Positions 45,926 to 58,999 of a stretch of DNA of 64,000 nt are shown here, piece after piece (the first letter of the stretch is position 1; the number at the start of each line of letters is the position of its first letter). The stretch covers positions 27,489,001 to 27,553,000 of the forward strand of contig CP142457.1 in NCBI GenBank assembly GCA_038049695.1, read 5' to 3'. The notes under the pieces are model-generated. The model was not told the DNA's origin and made no database searches. It saw only the letters and a list, made by a program, of their open reading frames with translations. This stretch comes from Cinnamomum chago (taxonomy: Eukaryota > Streptophyta > Magnoliopsida > Laurales > Lauraceae). The translations under genes and the position numbers were made by a program.

Positions 45926-48900
45926 CTCTGGTATGGACAGTTCAAGACGAAATTTCGGACCATCATAATGATGCAAAACTGGCCTGAAAGAATCCTCCTC
46001 CAATGCCTTGCAGAGTTTCCTAACACGAATCCTCACCTGATTTTTTTTATCCAGAAATAAGAAACTTCCTCAAATCATTAAAAAAAAATTGTAATTCTCG
46101 GCCTATTCAGTTTAGATGAGCAGAAATTTTTTTAATCCACAAAATAAATCTCCTCACATCATAAACAATACAATGTAATTTTTGCATCTATTCAGTTTAC
46201 CTGTGCAGGAAATCTCGATTCACCTTTACACTTTTTGTCTTCCCATGCAGTTGGGTCGATGTTAGATCCTCCAAAACTAGCTGCCTGCAAGAGTGGAAAA
46301 ATTATGTAAAAGGGTCCATTTAACACAAATAACATCAATGAACACTGCTTAAAAGGGAGGCATGGCTAACACAGAAGTCACCTAGTGACATGAAATATAG
46401 ACAAATAAAATAGATAATGACTTTGTTACGCATTCAATTTCAAAATGCACTCCAGTGCTCTAGATAGCCGCCCGCGCTGTAGAGGAAAGTCTTTGGGGTT
46501 CCCTAAGAATGATTGACCATACAAAAGTGTGCTATAAAGACAACAGTCCACCCATCCAGCACAGCAGATCATGGATGGACAATATTGCAATACAAGATTT
46601 CTTAGATACAAGAGATGTGGAAGCTTACCTTCGAATTCATTAAAGCAAGGATTCAAAGGTAATCTTACATATGATTGTGTCATAGAATTCAAAAACTAAA
46701 GCACACTACATGATATCCTCATGTCCAGAAATCCTGAGAAAATCCTCATGTCACGACCAAAGTAGCAATCCTCCTATCAAGGGATACCAGGACATCAGGA
46801 TTATATCCAGACAGAGACCTCAATGTCTTGAATTAGGCCAACTAGATGGTCGAAATTCGGAGACTTGGACATTGGTCAAACTTCAAGCATTGCAGGGAAA
46901 ACATTAGGCAATCAGATGAATTAAAAAAAGAGGACAAGAACACACCTCAAATATCCCATGCAGCTGATGAGTTGTGTAATTGTAAAGAAATAGAGGCAAT
47001 CCTGGAGTTATTGCCCGTACAGAATCTCGGTATCTTGGTGGTAAGCCTGCCCAAAGAAGACCATAAGTGAACACGTTAAAAAGCACAAGAACACTGCTCA
47101 AATATCTCATGTAGCCTGCCCAGTGAAGACAATAAATGACCATGAAGGTAGAAATAAAAAGTGAATTGCTAAAATAGTGGAGGAACCTTCATGTTTGCAA
47201 CTACAGATGTGTGGAGACCAAGGGGGACTACATATGCTAAGTATAAAACAAATATAAATACAAGCGACCCTAAGCGCCGGATCACGTTTCTAGAATCTAG
47301 ATTCTCTACTTCAAAATAAAAAATCTACGGTAGAAAACAGACCTGACATTTAGGTGACCTGCAACATACATTGAAAAATTAAATCCAAATTCATGTAACT
47401 ATTAGGCCATCCTGATGAAGGTACTGGCTTGGTTTACTGGTCAGGTGAAATAATTTGAGATCTCACCCCACCAAAACACCAAAAAAGCATTGCTAGGAAA
47501 AGATAGAAAAGCTATGTTGCATGGATTATTTGAAATGAGCAATGTATCTTTGTCGGACACTTGTCACACTTCTCGAACACAACGCCATATCAGATTCTAC
47601 ATAGATACTTCCATTTACCAATTGAAATATTATCTCTAGTTGACATGTTTACTAATTTGAAAAAATATTACATATTTTCTTCTTTTGAAATCTAACTAAA
47701 GCATCAAAATATTTAATAATTATTTATAGTACGATTTTTACATATGGTGACATTTATGTATCACATTTGCATTAGAAATAGATAGTTCTTTTGTTCAAAT
47801 TTATTTGAATATTGTACTGAATTCACAATGAAGCAAACTTGGAGAGGTATAAAGAAGCAAAAAGAGAGACCAAAAAGGCAGTTAGTGAAGCAAAGGCAAA
47901 GGCTTTTGAGGAGCTATAAAGGCGACTCGACACTAAGGAAGGCGAAAGAGAGCTATTCAAGCTTGCCAAAGCAAGAGATAGGCGGACCAAAGACTTAAAC
48001 CAAGTTAAATGCATTAAGGATGAGGATGAAAAGGTATTAGTAAAGGATGAGGAGATAAAAGAGCGTTGGAAGAGCTACTTCTACAAGTTATTTAATGATA
48101 GCAGTAGTAGTGACATACAATTGGGGCAACTTACCATTTCTAGGGAAGAATCGAATCATATGTTTTATAGGAGAATCAGTAAGGAAGAAGTTAAAGAAGT
48201 ACTGAAAATGATGAAAAATGGAAAAGCGGTTGGGCCAGATGGTATCCCTATTGAGGTTTGGAGGTGCTTGGGGGAGGAGGGCATAAGTTGGTTGACAAAG
48301 CTTTTTAATGTAGTACTAAAGAGCAAGAAGATGCCTGATGCATGGAGGAAAAGTATTCTTATACCCATATACAAGAACAAAGGAGATATTCAGAACTGTG
48401 CGAACTACCGCAGGATTAAATTGATGAGCCATACAATGAAATTATGGGAGAGTTATTGAGAGAAGATTAAGAAGAACAACAAATATTTCAGATAATCAAT
48501 TTGGTTTCATGCCTGGGAGATCAACCATGGAGGCTATCTTTCTCCTGAGAAGGTTAATGGAACAATATAGAGAAGGCCAGAGAGATTTACATATGGTGTT
48601 CATTGACTTGGAGAAGGCCTATGACCGAGTTCCTAGGGAGATTATATGGAGAGTACTGGAAAAGAAAAGAGTGTGTGTCGCATATATTGAGGCGATAAAG
48701 GATATGTATAATAGAGCCGTGACATCTATAAGAACGACTGGCGGAGAGATTAAAGAGTTTCCTATCACGATTGGTCTACAGCAAGGCTCAGCGTTAAGCC
48801 CGTACTTGTTTGCCCTAGTTATGGATGAGATTACAAGACATATTCAGGATGAGGTGCCGTGGTGTATGCTATTTGCAGATGACATTGTTTTAGTGGATGA

Positions 48901-51072
48901 AACGAGAGAATGAGTGAATGATAAGCTAGAATTGTGGCGAAAAACGTTAGAGACAAAAGGGTTTAGGCTAAGTCGATGCAAGACGGAATATATGGAATGC
49001 AAGTTTAGTCAAAGTAGGACACTTGGTAACTTAGAAGTAAGTTTGGGCACACAAAAGATTGTAGAGAAAGAAAAATTTAGGTACCTTTGATCTATGGTGC
49101 AACAGGATAGAGAGATTGATACTGATGTAAGTCACATGATTCAGGCCGGGTGGACCAAATGGAGGAGTGATTCGGGGGTCTTGTGTGATCGGAAAGTCCC
49201 CCTCAAGGTTAAAGGAAAGTATTATAAGGTGGCGGTACGTTCAGCGTTGTTATATGGATCAGAGTGTTGGGCAGTAAAGCATAATCATGTTAAGAAGATG
49301 GAAGTTGCGGAGATGAGAATGCTAAGATGGATGTACGGGATCACAAGTAGAGATAGGATTAGGAATGAGGAGATTAGGGGCAAAGTAGGAATAGCACCGA
49401 TTAAAGATAAAATGAGAGAAAATCGACTGAGATGGTTCGGCCATGTTAGAAGGCGCCCAACAGAGGCACCTGTTAAAAGGTGTGAAAGCATGGAGATTGC
49501 CAGGAGTAGGAGAGGGAGAGCGAGACCCAAGAGAAGGAAAAAAACTATTAAACATGACCTTGCATACATGAATCTAACAGAGGACATGGCCCTAAACAGA
49601 TTTGATTGGCGTCGTCAAATCCATATAGCCGACCCCACCCAGTGGGAAAAGGCTTGGTTTGGTTTGGTTTGGTATTGTGCTGAATTCACGAATCCTGTTT
49701 TGAGATGTGCCAAGTCGGACAAGTCATACCAGCATTGTACTCCTGAACATACACCCATGGTCCCATACTCCAGCAACTCCCTAGACAAGTTCCATGTATG
49801 CACATGTTGTTACATGGAAGAAGCCAGGGCAAGAGCTACCAAACATCAAACAGGAACCTTGAGTTCAACAACATATTATCAAAATTGATTCTTTCTACAG
49901 AAAATTACTTATTTAGCTCCATCAAAAACTGTTTATTTTCCCTAATCATTAATGATCTCTTATTCCTCGTAAAGTTCTTCCATCAGTTCCCAGATTCTCT
50001 CCAATTCAGTCCTTAAGGCTTCCACTTCAGAACCTTATAGTTAGATTGAGAAACAAACAGTGTATGTTTTCTGAACCAGCATATACACTAGTAACTGGGA
50101 TATAACCATGGAGAGCCTCAATGAAGTTTATAGTGGCCATATATTACAGCCGTGCCACAATCCATGTCAGCCACGCTAGATCCAGTTCACAAACCCTTCT
50201 CATTAACAACAAACAAATTCATAGAGATAAGGAACTGATTGTTAATAACCATGGGCTCGTAGATTTTCTGACATGGATTGTGAACAAAGCACCCAGATAT
50301 TTCTGGATCAATGGTGTCATTCCTTTCATTTGAATACATCCATTCTAAACGTAAAACAATTAAAATCTTTCCTTCATGGAATAACTGAGTGCAGCCGCTC
50401 AAATAAGAATCACATGAGATGAATGAACAAAGGGTAGGTATGCCTGTGATAATAATAACAATGATAATAATAACACAATGATATTAATAACAAAGGGTAG
50501 GGGTGAAACATACCAAAGAGCTGACGCTTAAGATCTTCCTGCATTGTGTCGTTGTTACATACGAAAATGTAACCTCCAAGAGCCTCATTCCGTGGCAGTG
50601 TCTCTGATGAAGGCAATGTCTTGAACCGTTTGTCAACAATGTTGTTGTTGCCGCTGTTGTTGGTGGTGGTGGTGATGCCATCTTTACTGTTATTGTTGTT
50701 GTGCTGCTTGTTGCCAGATGTGAGATTAATATTGCTCAGATTGTTGGTACTACTCTTTTGGTAAACCACATTCATGTTATAAGCACCACTTCGCAGGGAA
50801 TTCTTGCTAACAGGTTCAGGCATTTTTGAATCCAAATTCAGCAGATTGAAATGAAGGTTCTCGAATTTATTATCTTCTTGAAAGCCAAATTTCTCTTTCG
50901 GCTTCATTTCAATTGGCATCTTGGAAAAATCAAGGTTATTCATTCGTTCGCCTTTCAATCTGGTCTGTTCGGCCAGCTTTGACGCAACCACTACCCATTT
51001 ATTATCCTCTGACACCTTCAACTGTCCTCGGAGCTCATCCCCCAATTGCCAAAAGGAGAGTTGGCTATCCAT
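45926..51072 (-). CDS. NRP: DCD-domain asparagine-rich protein (NRP), four exons identified
   Basis: Plant DCD-domain N-rich proteins act in cell-death and stress signalling (soybean NRP-A/B, Arabidopsis At5g42050). Exons on the minus strand: 51072-50514, 47046-46946, 46284-46201 and 46036-45926. All junctions show GT...AG and keep frame, giving 285 residues so far. Residues 1-165 are the variable part with an Asn-rich segment (109-144). The DCD domain starts at about 166 ([13 protein letters not shown]) and shows all three family motifs: FGLP across junction 1, LFL in exon 2, PAQV across junction 3. The start is [10 protein letters not shown]. An upstream in-frame stretch is judged intron because ACCATAG precedes the start, suggesting a 5' UTR intron. 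A short last exon (about 10-40 residues) is expected but not found; reading past the fourth donor gives VMKV then a stop. Intron 1 (3.5 kb) holds an RTE LINE. Confidence 0.88.
47075..47143 (-). pseudogene. collapsed duplicate of NRP exon 2
   Basis: Just upstream of exon 2, in intron 1, the sequence AAGAACACTGCTCAAATATC then TCATGTAGCCTGCCCAGTGAAG pairs the exon's 3' border (AAGAACACACCTCAAATATC) directly with its 5' border (GCCTGCCCAAAGAAG). It is an exon-2 duplicate whose middle has been lost. The donor GTGTGT has become CAGTGT, so it should not splice as an exon. Confidence 0.6.
47827..49672 (+). mobile_element. RTE-type LINE, 5'-truncated, in NRP intron 1
   Basis: Flanked by a 17-base duplication, TATTGTACTGAATTCAC (47810-47826) and TATTGTGCTGAATTCAC (49673-49689), one mismatch. 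It encodes the reverse transcriptase of plant RTE elements: [52 protein letters not shown] and the active-site FADDIVL, then [13 protein letters not shown] and RMLRWMYG near the C-terminus. The 3' end is (TTTGG)n after AAAAGGCTTGG, as in other RTE copies. The endonuclease is missing by 5' truncation. Reading is interrupted by a few stops and frame changes (for example around 48460-48510, TGA at 48911, stop near 49089). It lies antisense to the NRP gene, inside its first intron. Confidence 0.93.
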
Positions 51073-52809
51073 CTTTCCAAACCCTATGGTAAACAAGATC
51101 ACAGTGAAAAGTGAGAAGAAGAAGAAGAGAAATGACAATGCATATTGCAACCAACATAACATCTACTGCTCATCAACTTTGTAATGGAAGCATCTCAAAC
51201 CAAAATCCAAGGAATGCAAGACAAAAACACCAAATTCCTCATACATGGCCCACAAAAATGTTTACGACATTCTTCAAAGCATAAACACAGGACAGTACAG
51301 TATGGATAAAAACGCAAATTATCCTAAGATTTAAAAAAAAAAAAAATGGACTCAGGGCCCTACTCACCCACAGCCGAGCCTCGGCCAAGTAGGGTCAAGT
51401 CCCAAAAAACTAAAAAAAAAATCATAATTAATAAAGAAAAAAGAGAAAAAACAAACAAAATTAGGAAAAATCCTAGGAGGCCCTCCATCTATCTAGATTT
51501 ATTGTATCTTTTCTATAACGATACATTTTTAATGAATAGGATCCATTATCTTTCCTATTTTTCAATTACTTGGGGGTTTCTACTAGTCAAGGCTTTAAAA
51601 ATCACTTATTAAGTGATAGACACTTTGACGTTTAAATATCCAAAGAGAAAAAAAATAAAGAAAAAATATTTTTTACATATTTTATATAATAATTTTAAAT
51701 AAGAGATTACTATTTTTGGGTGTACATGCATAGATCTATGTGGTACACACCCAAAATCTTAAACTTATAAAAAAAACTGATTTTCCTTATTTTTTCCAAA
51801 AAAGAAAAACCAAAAAATCAAAGAAAATACATTTTTTTCAACAAATCAAGGGTGGAAAAATCATCTCTAAGCAAAACATACTTCCTGTCCTCTATTCTAA
51901 ACAATCTAAGCAAGTGGAAACAAAAAAACATACCTCAAACTACAGGAATCAAAAACCCCTATACTGGATGAATATTATATTTGATCTCTGGTTGGCTAAA
52001 TCTCACAAAATACAAAGATTTGATCTCCAATCTTGCAAGAAATGGCCTGAGCACACTTGAAAACCCTAGAGTTAAGTGTTTCTAGCAGATGAAATGTGAA
52101 AAAAAATAGGGCTTTTGGTTCATTTAGACACTATGCAGACTCGGCCGACTCAGGTGAGTAATGTGAGAGTCGCTCGAGTCCTTATGGACCCGACTCGGTC
52201 TGTCTCGAGTCCAAGTCAACTCGACCAAACCATGAACTATCCACACAACCACAAAGCTTTCCTCAAGCTCAAAATAACAGCAGTGCAGAAATTAAGACTC
52301 AAAACTGCCTTGCCAACTAACAGAGTGATCTTCAGCCACACAAATTAAACAAAAGCTTGATATTAATAAGATCAATAATTTCCAAGAAACTGAAAGGCGA
52401 ATACGGAATAATGAGGAATAAGATTTGGATATATACAAAAGTGTACACAGAGTGATGCCTTCAATTCCAAAAAACTGTAAAAATGGCTGACCACAAGAAC
52501 TTAGTACAAACCATATATGTGATGGAGAGGTAAATGTGATAAAAAAAAAAATACCAGGAAATTCAGATACCATTTTCAAGAACCAATATGACCATGTATT
52601 TCATTTCATTTTGTTTTGTTGTTTTTGTTGTTGTTGTTGTCAGTACAATTACCAACTAGTACCACTATAATTGTTAGTTGTTATTACTGCTGTCGCTGTC
52701 ATTGTTTTTGTGGGAGGTGGTAGTGGTTGTGTTTTTATTATCATTATTATTTTAAAATGATCACCACAAGAAAAAATAAGTTCGAAAATGACAAAAATAA
52801 TCTTTTATC
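51073..52809. other. NRP 5' region and AT-rich intergenic
   Basis: 51073-51350 should contain the NRP 5' UTR with a probable intron (pyrimidine-rich tract of TTC repeats then ACCATAG). The rest is AT-rich with A-runs. At 52135-52232 there is a G/C-rich piece with CGACTCGG and AACTCGACCAAACCATG, which on the minus strand begins CATGGTTTGG, another CATGGTTT-type terminus without a partner. A TTG run lies at 52610-52640. Confidence 0.4.
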
Positions 52810-53112
52810 ATTTTTCAAATTTTCCCTTCAATAAATCATTCTAGAGAAATGATTAAGTCCAACCCAAATGACCATGTGAGGCCCACTTCAACAAATCAAA
52901 ATGGTTGGTTTGGGGGAGGAAAAAAGGTTAATAAAAGGCATAAACCTATCATAAGAAAAGGGTATTTTTGTCATTTTTTAAACTTTTTTATGGAGAGGAC
53001 TTGATTGAAAGAAATATGGAAAACTTTTATACTTTTTTGAAATATTCAAATCTTCATGTACTTTTTTGAAAGTAAGCCAAAAGTTTTATACCTTTTTGAA
53101 TTTTTTCCCTAA
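52810..53112. mobile_element. half-copy of the long-TIR element
   Basis: Shares phrases with the element at 25960-26525 in its right half: GGAGAGGACTTGATTGAAAG, AAACTTTTATACTTTTTTGA, CAAATCTTC, CTTTTTTGAAA. A reading-direction match over about 150 bases. Left end and target duplication not defined. Confidence 0.5.
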
Positions 53113-53145
53113 TTATTTTGACGGTGTCGGTGGCAATACTTTTTA

Positions 53146-56100
53146 TTTTTTATTTTTCAAGAGGCAAAAAGATTTCATTAAAGAGAAGAATAATACAAGG
53201 GCTTGCGGATCACTAAGGCCCCAGGATAACAAGGAGATCTGAATAACTATACAAGAATAGTTGCACCAAAAGAAAGCTACATCAAAACACCCTTAATAAA
53301 CAAACACCAAACACAATCCCACTCTCAGACAGGGCGTCTGCAGATTTAAAATTTTGAAGAAAGAGAGTCCAGATAGGGACCTTGGAAGAACTTATTGATG
53401 TGACCAAATGAAAGGGAGGCACATTTTCAAAAAAAAAAAAGGAGGCATCATCTCTAATGACCTGAATGGCATGCTCGGGGATGGTGGCATCCCTTGTCTT
53501 CCAAATTGCATGAGTTGTGATGAATACATGGCAAAGCCTATGCCAACTCTAGTGATTCTGCTACATCCAGAAGAGAGGGTTGCCCATAGAGTGGTTTCCG
53601 ATAAGGGAGTGGGTAAAGACTTTTACTGCTTGAATAAGGCATCCCATATTTGAAAAGCAAAACAGGCAATGGAAGAGCAGGCGCAGATCTGATTACTGCT
53701 TGTCTTCACAAAGGAGGCAGAAAAAGGCTAGATGCATACTGACCATTTAAGCCCATGAAAGACTTGGGAGTTTCCTCTCAAACAACTTCCCAGAAAAAGA
53801 CACATTCAAATGAAGGAATTTATTCCAAACCATCACGGCCCATGGACATGGAATCATCCCTCTGGATCTGATCTCATTCCAGGCACACTTGAGAAAGAGC
53901 AGACAAGACAGGGAGTCCATCCAAAATAGGTGGTCTTGTTAAAGGGTGGAAGGAAGGGAGATAATGTTTAACGAGCTGAAGCATTCATGGATGTCATGAG
54001 GGAGATAGCTGAAATGCTCCATGAACCTGACTCAATCAATAAACTCACAGATCATCAGCATCAAAGGAAAACTGGGGGAGTAATTCTGCACTGGGGACCT
54101 AGAATGGCCAGTTATTATGCCAAAGAATAGCTTGATTGCTATCTCCAATTTCCACTGATCACCTAGCAGAAGGGCAGGAGCTAATGTTCTGATTTTCCTT
54201 CAAATGCAAGATCCAGACAGAGGGGTTGGAGAAGACCAGATTCAATGAATGCAGAAGTATCTTGTTTTAAATCAAAGAGCCGTGAGGGATGGAGGAAAGA
54301 GCTGTCCACCCAATCTTTAAAAGGCAGGCTTCATTGAGTTTGGATATGCATCTCAGGCCAAGCCCACTTTAAGATTTTGGAAGACAGACATCCCATTTGA
54401 TCAAGTAGCATTTCTTTCGATGTCATCCGCAAAAAGTAGGTAATAGCTGGGAGGATCCTGGGTACTTTTGTGAATAGGCCTAAGGACACCTTTCCTTGCT
54501 AAATCAAGAAAAAGAGTTCCTAAGAATCTCCTCAGTAAGGATAAAGAGATTGGGGGAGATGGGGTCCCCTTACCTCAGCCCACATTTGGAAGCAAAGTAT
54601 CCATAGGGTTCCTGGTTGATAAGGACTGAACTTCTGCGAGAACAAATGCAATCCTGGACTAAGGTAATTGATCAATTCAGAAAACCCAATTTCTTAAGGG
54701 CCATGAACAAGAAACCCAATTAGTTTATCAAAGACTTTGGTTACATCCAGTCTCATGCATAAGGAGCCTACAGACATTTTTTAGGTATAGCTATTGAGTC
54801 AACTCATGAGCTTAAGGCTATATGTTCATGGATGAATCAATTTTTTACAAACACAGCTTAATGAGGGGTGATGGTGGTGGGAGGAGAGACCGAGGGAGTC
54901 AAACTGAGAGGCCAAAATATTGGGAATAATTTTGTAAAAGTTTAGGAGTTCTATTGGCCTCAAATCAGTAAAGCCAGATTACTAATTTCAGACATCAGAG
55001 TCATAAAAAAGGGATTATAGGCCTTAATAAGCTTTCCAGATTCAATAAGGAAAAACCCCGTTGCAGCAACCACTGAATCACCTATAATATCCCAACAAGT
55101 AGAGAAGAAAGCACCTAAGAATCCATCCAAACCGGGAGAATGCTCCATGAGAGCTCCTGACTTCACCGTAGTAAGGAATGGCAGTGAGAAAGGAATTTCA
55201 CTCAACTGAAATCATAGGGGAAGTAGAGTCAAGGATGAAAGCATCATTTTGTACTAGATGAAGTTTGAATCCCTGAGAGAAATTAACCATTTCTTTGGCC
55301 TTGATTTCTTGGGGCTCCTCGATGGATAGAATCACCAACCCGATCCTATCAATCTTGTTGGGAATTTGTATGGAATTCAAATCCATCATAGATCCATACT
55401 CTACAGGATTTTTGTCTCTAATGAGTCTCAGCTTGGAGGAGGTAATGTAGGTTTGCTTTAGCAAGAGATTTTTTTGGCAAGAATCAGATAGGGTTAAGTT
55501 TACTCACTGCTGCAGATGAAGGATTGATTGCTCAGAATCTAGTAAGTTCTACTTTAAGTCACCAAAGACCTTGTTCCAGATCTTCAGTTTTTTCTTAAGG
55601 AGCTTTAATTTTTAGGCCAAAATGTATTGGGGGGGACTGCCTTCAAGTCACTCCTCCCAGTGGTTTGGACAAGATGCAAGGAGAGGTGAGATATCCACGT
55701 TTCCTCAAAACCTTAAGGAGATTTTTTTGGGGGATGAAGAGAGGTTTTAAATCAAAAGGCAGCAGCAATGGTCAGAACTCTAAAGACCAAGATGACAAGA
55801 GAAAGAGTCTTTGAACATGTTGATCCAATGATGGTTGAGAAAAGCTCAGTCCATTCTAGATGCAATATAAGATGAGTCCTCTCTGTAATTGACCCATGTG
55901 AACCTGTTTCCCTTGAATCCAATATCATAAACAAGGTTTTAAAATTCGAACGCAGGAGGCAACTTGGTCCCCCTCGAGTTGAATCAACTTGACCAAGTTA
56001 CACCTTAGAGCCCAAAATTCCTTAAAACTTTTGTAAAAATGGTAGGAAAACATTAAAAAATAGAAAATGGTGTCCTGTGAATCTAAAATTTTAAGACATG

Positions 56101-56607
56101 TCTTTTAACTATTAACAATGAATTTAAGTAGCAATAACAGGCCGTATTTTTCTTCCTTTTTTTTCTTTTAGAGTTGAATAAGAAGTACTTCCAATCTTTG
56201 AATACTAAGCGCTTCTGATCTTCCAAAATCAGTGCAACCAGAACCTCCCAGAATTTCCCACAACATGAAATGCAATAAGAGGGCAAGAACAGAGCTTTTC
56301 ACCTTAATCAAAGATGGGCTTGAAGTCAACAATCACAAATCGAGGAACCTAGGATGATGAGAGAATTATCAAGGAGTGCTATAAGTGTTTTCTTTTCCCA
56401 CTATATTATAAGTGTTTTCCTTTCCTACTATCTCTGGCTGCATAAACAGCAGTAACAAGGTAAGTTTGCCCCTTCACAGGAGTGGAAATTGAAATGGCAG
56501 AGCGTTAAATGGTGACTAAGAATTAAGAAAGGTTGGAGGAGGTTTGGCCCAACACCAGATGAGAATGACTCTAGAAACAGAGGGAGGAGGATGGATCAAA
56601 GGCTTGG
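53146..56607 (-). mobile_element. L1-type LINE, 3' portion (endonuclease to poly(A))
   Basis: Read on the minus strand, 56500-56400 gives TPVKGQTYLVTAVYAARDSR, an L1 endonuclease stretch. 55930-55740 gives GNRFTWVNYREDSSYIASRM then LNHHWINMF and SDH, the end of the endonuclease. 55205-54960 gives the start of the reverse transcriptase (SPGLDGFLGAFFSTCWDIIG, GFFLIESGKLIKAYNPFFMT). 53650-53420 gives the C-terminal zf-RVT-like stretch (VFITTHAIWKTRDA). It ends in an A-rich tail at 53146-53160. Multiple stops and frame changes; the FADD active-site region was not recognised. Together with 61325-62660 it is one element, split by the LTR insertion at 56608. Confidence 0.85.
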
Positions 56608-56618
56608 TGATGGCGTAG

Positions 56619-56965
56619 TGATGCAATCCCTAGGGTTAGGGCTTGCGTAGATGCCGAAGCACGTGTCAAAGACACCTCAAATTATCTCCGCAGAGATTTC
56701 TAACACGAGGAAAATCTCTCCAAGGGAAAATCCCAATCTTTATTCAACTCCAAATCTGAGATTGATATCTCTACAATGTAATATAAATAGGCAAAGTAAC
56801 TTAGTGCCTAAGAAAACCCAATCTAATAATAGCAACTAAACTAGGAAACCAAATAAACTAGAATACTAATCCTAATTACAATGAAATTAGGAAGCTACTA
56901 CAATATGCTGGGTAGGACCATTGGTGGGTGGGACCATTGGTGGAGTGGTAGCCTGCTCTGCATCA
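56619..56965. mobile_element. solo LTR nested in the left LTR
   Basis: 347 bases starting TGATGCAATCCC and ending CTGCATCA, flanked by the perfect 5-base duplication CGTAG (56614-56618 and 56966-56970). Removing it restores the LTR start TGATGGCGTAGCCCAGAGG, matching TGATGGCATAGCCCGAAGG at 59761. No interior or partner LTR, so a solo LTR left by recombination. Confidence 0.93.
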
Positions 56966-57548
56966 CGTAGCCCAGAGGCCACGATGAAGATCTACAACTC
57001 CGACGGTGAGATCGAGCCCTAAGACTCAAAATCCTAAGATCACTTAGGGGAAATACCCAAAGGAAAACTCACGAGAACTCTTGAAATCATATTAAGAAAA
57101 TTAGATTACAATAGGGGTTTACGCTATATATATATATAGAGTAAGAATAATGTTTCTTGCTAACCAAGATTTTCTAAAACAATAAACTACTAATCTTAAT
57201 CAAAAATAGAATTTAGGAAGTAGTTAAGCAACTTTACTAATTTAGAAAAAAATATCTAAACTAATGATAGGGATCTCAAAATTAGAGATCATGTGGACCC
57301 CATCAAGCAGGTCCTGATCTTGGATCTCACTGCATCAACTCTCCCCCTCTTGGAAAAACTCGACTTCGGCCAATTGAAAGGTTGATAACACAGGAGAGAA
57401 TCCGACCACAAGTTTGAAAAATGTCCACCTGGGTCGAAAATCAAATGCACAAACTTTCGTCTTTTTTTTTATCTGCATTCGCATGACATAACTTGGAAGC
57501 TTGATGCGATCTGATCCTCCATATAGAAGTACGTTGGAAGTGTCTTTG

Positions 57549-58680
57549 CTACTGATGAATGTGTGATCGGACCAGTGGAGGCTTCAAGTGTTGTCTTTGT
57601 ACCAACAGATCATGATCATTGAATATCCATCGCGGCTCCCCGAAAATGTCAATGTGAGGAACTTTAATAACTTGATCTTCCTGTGAAACTACTGGGACAA
57701 TCAACTTGATTTCTGATGACCCAAATGAATTTTCTGGAAGTGACCTGACAATTAGATTCAACGGATGTTCAATCTTCTTGCTAACTTGATCAGAGTGTTC
57801 AATATATGCCTGTCTTTGCTCTTCTTCAACCTTTTGTGGCTCTTGACTGACATTACTATGATCAATATTGTTTGCACCCACGAAATCTTCGTTGCCATGA
57901 ACTTGCTCTTCAATGTCATGTTTGATTTGGGAAGTCAGCTCTTTTGGTGCAATCATGACTACTTTTTTTAAGTTTTTGCTCCTTTTGTGGGGCTTCTATT
58001 GAAGGTGCAGATGATGGCAAAGATGTTGATGTCATCAGCATGAGTTTACTCCATCTTCCATCCCTGAAAAGGGTGTATGTGTTGGCCTTTGTATCATGAT
58101 GCACTTTCCGATCAAAAAGCCATGGACGTCCAAAAAGGATATGAGCAATATTCATATGGATCACAGCACACCAAATCTGATCTTCATAGCCGCCAATCTT
58201 GAAAGATACCAAACATCTGTGAGTCACGGAAATGACATGACCATTAGACCATGTGACTTGGTATGGCTTAGGAAGCTTCTCAATTGGCAAATTAAGCTTG
58301 TCAATAACCTCTTGCGCAACAAAATTTATTACACTACCATTGTCGATAACCACATTAGCAGCTTTGTCAGCAACTATCACCCGCGTGTGAAATTTCTTAG
58401 CATGTTTCCATTCGTCTTCCTCTTCTTCATTGGTATTGAGGAGGCAATGAATGACGAGTGGGATTATGTTCTCCTGCAAAAAGTCTTTCCACAATATGAG
58501 CTCTTTGTCGACATTGTTGCCTGCGAGACTTTCGAAGCATGCGCTCAACACGGATGGCTTCTAAGTATGCATCTTGACTGGTTTTGCAATAAGTCATATT
58601 TTCCAAGATATCTGGTCTCAAGCCTTGGACATAACGAGCTCATGCATCTCATCTTCCTCCAATTCGCATATCTCAGGCAA
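57549..58680 (-). mobile_element. gag-end and protease parts of the gypsy-type element
   Basis: Minus-strand coding stretches: gag C-terminal LRPDILENMTYCKTSQDAY ... AIRVERMLRKS, then a retropepsin-like region with VVIDNGSVINFVAQEVIDKL, KPYQVTW, HILFGRPWLFDRKV, matching plant gypsy proteases (usual core NVIIDGGS.TNV, LLGRPW..DR). The active-site motif differs from the usual form. No reverse transcriptase or integrase. Part of a fossil element. Confidence 0.8.
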
Positions 58681-58999
58681 CTCTCGAAAGTGACGGGTGT
58701 ATTCATCAACCGTCCAATTTTCTTGTATCAAGTTAAGAAATTCCTAAAAATAGAATTCATGTGCAAAATATCAATTGGCATATTTGCACTTATACAGAAT
58801 TCTTTGAATTTTAATGGGGCTCCCAAAATGTCACATAATGACGCACGTTGTAAAATTCTGCACGTTTCTCTTTTTTCTTTTTTTTTTTGTGGTAACTGGT
58901 GGGCCGAGTCGGGTTGGGCCTAGAAGCAAATCAGGCCCAAACTCAGGTGAGGCCCAGACTGCAGAAACTCAGCACGTGTTGCCTGTCTTGGGTCTTGTG

